A DNA stretch of 64,000 nucleotides from Methylobacterium sp. J-070 (GTDB lineage: Bacteria > Pseudomonadota > Alphaproteobacteria > Rhizobiales > Beijerinckiaceae), in NCBI RefSeq assembly GCF_022829385.1, contig NZ_JAKSXX010000235.1:248001-312000 (forward strand), given 5' to 3'. Every line of letters begins with the position of its first letter. Position 1 is the first letter of the stretch. Position numbers and translations under genes: made by a program. Positions 61,648 through 64,000 of the stretch are shown in pieces. The notes below the pieces were generated by a model. It saw only the letters and a program-made list of their open reading frames with translations. It had not been told where the DNA came from and did no database searches.

Positions 61648-61914
61648 ATGACCGTCATGAGTCCGATCGCGGAAGACACCGCGACCCGCTTTGCTTTCAG
61701 CCTCCTGCGGAGCGCGTATCTTGATCTCGCGCAGACGCTACTGCGTATCGACGCGGATCCGGCGCGCGAGTTGCTGCAGGCCGTCGAACACCGGATCGCC
61801 TACCGGCTCGGCGCTCTCGCGACCGATGAGGTCGACGGCACCGAGAAGGAAACGGCGCTCGCCCGGGCAGCCGGACAGGTCCAGACCGTGCTGCGCGACG
61901 CGCAGGCCGCTTGA
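61648..61914 (+). CDS. Small hypothetical protein, 88 aa
   Basis: Not recognised. The ATG at 61648 follows AGTAGGG. The product is helical and soluble, with TRFAFSLLRSAYLDLAQTLL and ELLQAVEHRIAYRLGALATD, and no signal peptide. It is isolated between the CoA-transferase and a GT2 gene. Confidence 0.5.
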   Translation: MTVMSPIAEDTATRFAFSLLRSAYLDLAQTLLRIDADPARELLQAVEHRIAYRLGALATDEVDGTEKETALARAAGQVQTVLRDAQAA

Positions 61915-62097
61915 GGCCGTCGGGCGGTTGCAGCGGCGCGGCCGTCCGACTCCGATTCGTTGCCTGAGCCCATCGGAACGCGACGTCGGGGCCCTGTCCG
62001 TCGAGCCCCGGGCCGATCGTTAACCACTTCGCAAGTCAGTCCGACCACGCTCCCGCGGGCGCAGGATCGACCGGAACCGGCGAGCGAAGAGTTTCCG

Positions 62098-63369
62098 ATG
62101 CCTTCCCCGACGGGCTCAGACCGTTCCATCGACGTGTCGATCGTGATGCCGTGCCTCGACGAGGCGCGGGCGCTGCCGGCCGCCCTCGCGAGCGCAAGGG
62201 CGGCTCTCGCGCTGCTCGACTCCCGTCTCGGCCTCGCGGGCGAGATCGTCGTCGCCGATAACGGCAGCCTCGACGGGAGCCGGGAGGTCGCGGCGCTTCT
62301 GGGCGCGCGGGTGGCGACGGTCGCCGAGAAGGGCTACGGCGCGGCCCTGATGGGCGGGTTCAGGGCGGCGAACGGCCGCTACCTGGTCATGGGGGATGCG
62401 GACGGGTCCTACGATTTCCGCGACGCGGTCGCGATGATCGAGGCCCTGCAGGGCGGGGCAGACCTGTGCATCGGGTCGCGCTTCCGCGGCGGGATCGCGC
62501 CCGGGGCGATGCCCTGGAAGAACCGGTACCTCGGCAACCCGGTCCTGACCGGCCTTCTGAACGTCCTGTTCGGCGCGCGGATCGGCGACGCGCATTGCGG
62601 CCTGCGGGCCCTGACCAAGGGGTGCCTCAAGCGGCTGAACCTGCGCGGCTCCGGCATGGAGTTCGCCAGCGAGATGATCATCAAGGCGACCCTGAAGGGC
62701 GAGCGCGTCGCCGAGGTCCCCGCCACGCTCCTCCCGGATCAGCGCGGACGGCCGCCGCACCTGCGCCCCTGGCGGGACGGCTGGCGGCACCTACGGTTCC
62801 TGCTGATGCTGAGCCCGGCCTGGCTGTTCGCGCTGCCGGCCGTGCTCCTGGCCGCGATCGGGCTCTCGGTCCTGACGCTGGCGGCGATCTCGGCGCTCGC
62901 GCCGTCGGCGGCCGGCGGCTATGTCGGCAATTACTGGATCATCTTGGCCGGCGCCCTTCTGGGCGTCGCGCACAACGCCGCGCTCCTGGCCGCCGCCGCC
63001 CACCTGTACGGCGTGCGGGAAGGCTATCGCCTCCCGGGACGACGGCACGCCCGCATGGCGCGCTTCGTATCCCTCGAGACGATGCTGGCGCTCGGCGCCG
63101 TGGCGATCCTGGCGGGGACCGGCCTGCTCCTGTCCGTTCTGGGCTACTGGTCGCTGCACCGGTTCGGCCCGCTCGGCAGCGTCCTGCCGGCGGTCGCCGG
63201 GACATCGCTCATCGCGATCGGGACCCAGACCGCCCTCGGCGGCTTCCTGCTCTCGGTGATCGGCGGCAACGAGGCGGCCTTCCTGCAGCCCCGGGGCACG
63301 CGCGGCGCACAGTCGGAGACCAAGCCCCCCGAGACGAAGCCGCCGGCCCACGATTCGATGGCCGCGTGA
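62098..63369 (+). CDS. Glycosyltransferase family 2 with C-terminal membrane domain
   Basis: A 423-residue dolichol-phosphate-mannose-synthase-like GT2. The catalytic domain has SIVMPCLDEARALPAAL, IVVADNGSLDGSREVAAL, YLVMGDADGSYDFRDAV (DxD) and HCGLRALTKGCLKRLNLRG. The C-terminal part holds about four membrane segments (AWLFALPAVLLAAIGLSVL and others). It probably transfers a sugar from a nucleotide donor to polyprenyl phosphate. It is followed by a GT4 gene with a 4-base overlap. Confidence 0.88.
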   Translation: MPSPTGSDRSIDVSIVMPCLDEARALPAALASARAALALLDSRLGLAGEIVVADNGSLDGSREVAALLGARVATVAEKGYGAALMGGFRAANGRYLVMGDADGSYDFRDAVAMIEALQGGADLCIGSRFRGGIAPGAMPWKNRYLGNPVLTGLLNVLFGARIGDAHCGLRALTKGCLKRLNLRGSGMEFASEMIIKATLKGERVAEVPATLLPDQRGRPPHLRPWRDGWRHLRFLLMLSPAWLFALPAVLLAAIGLSVLTLAAISALAPSAAGGYVGNYWIILAGALLGVAHNAALLAAAAHLYGVREGYRLPGRRHARMARFVSLETMLALGAVAILAGTGLLLSVLGYWSLHRFGPLGSVLPAVAGTSLIAIGTQTALGGFLLSVIGGNEAAFLQPRGTRGAQSETKPPETKPPAHDSMAA

Positions 63370-64000
63370 CCGCGATGCGCGTCCTGCTCGGCACGCACTA
63401 CTTCGAGAGCCACCGGGGCGGCATCGAGATCGTCGCCGGGCAGCTCGCGCGCCAGTTCGGCGCGCTCGGCGCTTCGGTCACGTGGCTCGCGTGCGACGCC
63501 AGCCCCCCGCCCGGTCCGGCCTGCGGACGCGCCGTCCCGCTGCCGGCCTGGAACGGCATCGAGCGCCGGTTCGGGCTTCCGCTTCCGCTCCCCGGTCTGC
63601 GGGCGATGGCTCGGATCTGGCGGGAGGTCCGCCGCGCCGACGGGCTGCAGCTGCACGACAGCCTCTACCCCAGCAACGTGGCAATCCTGATCGCCGCGCG
63701 TCTGCTCCGCAAGCCGGTGGTCATCGTCCAGCACATCGGCGAGGTACCGTACGCGAACCGATGGCTGCGGCACCTGATGGCGGCCGGGAACGCCCTGGTG
63801 GCCCGCCCGATGCTCAGGGCCGCCGACCGGGTCGTCTTCATAAGCCGCACGAGCGCGGCGTTCTTCGCGACCGTCCGGTTCCGCCGGGCGCCCCTCATGA
63901 TACCGAACGGCGTCGACGCGACGCTCTTCCATCCGCGCGCCGCCGCAACGTCCGTGGCGGCCCTGCGCGGACGTCTCGGCCTGCCGGTCGAGGGGCCGGT
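63366..64000 (+). CDS. Glycosyltransferase family 4 (partial, C-terminus beyond window)
   Basis: The N-terminal half of a GT-B glycosyltransferase: LLGTHYFESHRGGIEIVAGQ, LQLHDSLYPSNVAILIAARL, VVIVQHIGEVPYANRWLRHL, ADRVVFISRTSAAFFATV and MIPNGVDATLFHPRA are typical. The GTG at 63366 overlaps the GT2 stop (GTGA); ATG 63375 is the alternative. It probably continues a surface glycan operon with the GT2. Confidence 0.85.
   Translation, partial: MTAMRVLLGTHYFESHRGGIEIVAGQLARQFGALGASVTWLACDASPPPGPACGRAVPLPAWNGIERRFGLPLPLPGLRAMARIWREVRRADGLQLHDSLYPSNVAILIAARLLRKPVVIVQHIGEVPYANRWLRHLMAAGNALVARPMLRAADRVVFISRTSAAFFATVRFRRAPLMIPNGVDATLFHPRAAATSVAALRGRLGLPVEGP

Overview
This window is a high-GC (about 70%) alphaproteobacterial chromosome segment that reads as a Methylobacterium-type methylotroph (Hyphomicrobiales). 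The diagnostic content is methanofuran/tetrahydromethanopterin cofactor biosynthesis, a lanthanide-uptake (lut) gene set of the PQQ-linked ABC type, an MxaD-like protein, and C18-lipid/phosphatidylcholine genes. No rRNA, tRNA, insertion sequence, prophage, or CRISPR array was recognised. All genes have similar base composition, so the segment looks like core chromosome rather than an island.

Layout. 1-2.7 kb: EF-P and its lysylation enzymes (epmB and epmA on the minus strand, efp divergent on the plus strand). 2.7-9.3 kb: housekeeping and unknown genes, including a DUF1624 membrane acyltransferase, a double cold-shock protein with a DUF192 partner, a dienelactone hydrolase, a receiver-only response regulator followed by a NepR-like small protein, and an alpha/beta-hydrolase relative lacking its nucleophile. 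9.3-14.8 kb: a minus-strand operon (DUF2380, mfnB, amino-acid-kinase/MfnE-like, dihydropteroate-synthase-like, DUF447, MxaD-like, beta-propeller) in which several genes are joined by 4-base GTGA overlaps. 14.95-23.8 kb: divergently, lutA-B-C-D-E-F-G-H plus a small exported protein. This is a complete outer-membrane to inner-membrane lanthanide transport set, but lanmodulin is not at the locus.

24-37 kb: exopolysaccharide genes (WcaJ-like initiating transferase, GT4, deacetylase, CelD-like acyltransferase, Wzz-like co-polymerase with a degenerate kinase domain, Wza-like lipoprotein). Interspersed are a hemolysin-III-like protein, heme A synthase (ctaA) and DUF2842. 37-50.4 kb: a class A penicillin-binding protein, a trehalose-synthase-like GH13 enzyme, an MBL hydrolase, an aldo/keto reductase, gyrB, a DUF2778 L,D-transpeptidase-like protein and an MltB-type lytic transglycosylase. 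51-55.3 kb: a lipid locus with a PmtA-like methyltransferase, a Mpo1/DUF962-like membrane protein, a membrane-anchored class III aminotransferase and phosphatidylserine decarboxylase. 55.3-64 kb: a chemoreceptor, DUF3750, a CitG/MdcB-like protein, a long CoA-transferase, a small unknown gene and two glycosyltransferases, the last running off the window.

Functional picture. The 9.3-23.8 kb block is the most coherent unit. One arm builds C1-carrier cofactors and carries an MxaD-like factor. The other imports the lanthanide needed by XoxF/ExaF-type PQQ alcohol dehydrogenases. The two arms diverge from a shared 183-base control region. Unusual details there include a cupredoxin-like LutC that appears to have lost copper ligands, two small exported proteins (LutD and the one after LutH) that share a two-cysteine helical pattern, and no EF-hand lanmodulin gene.
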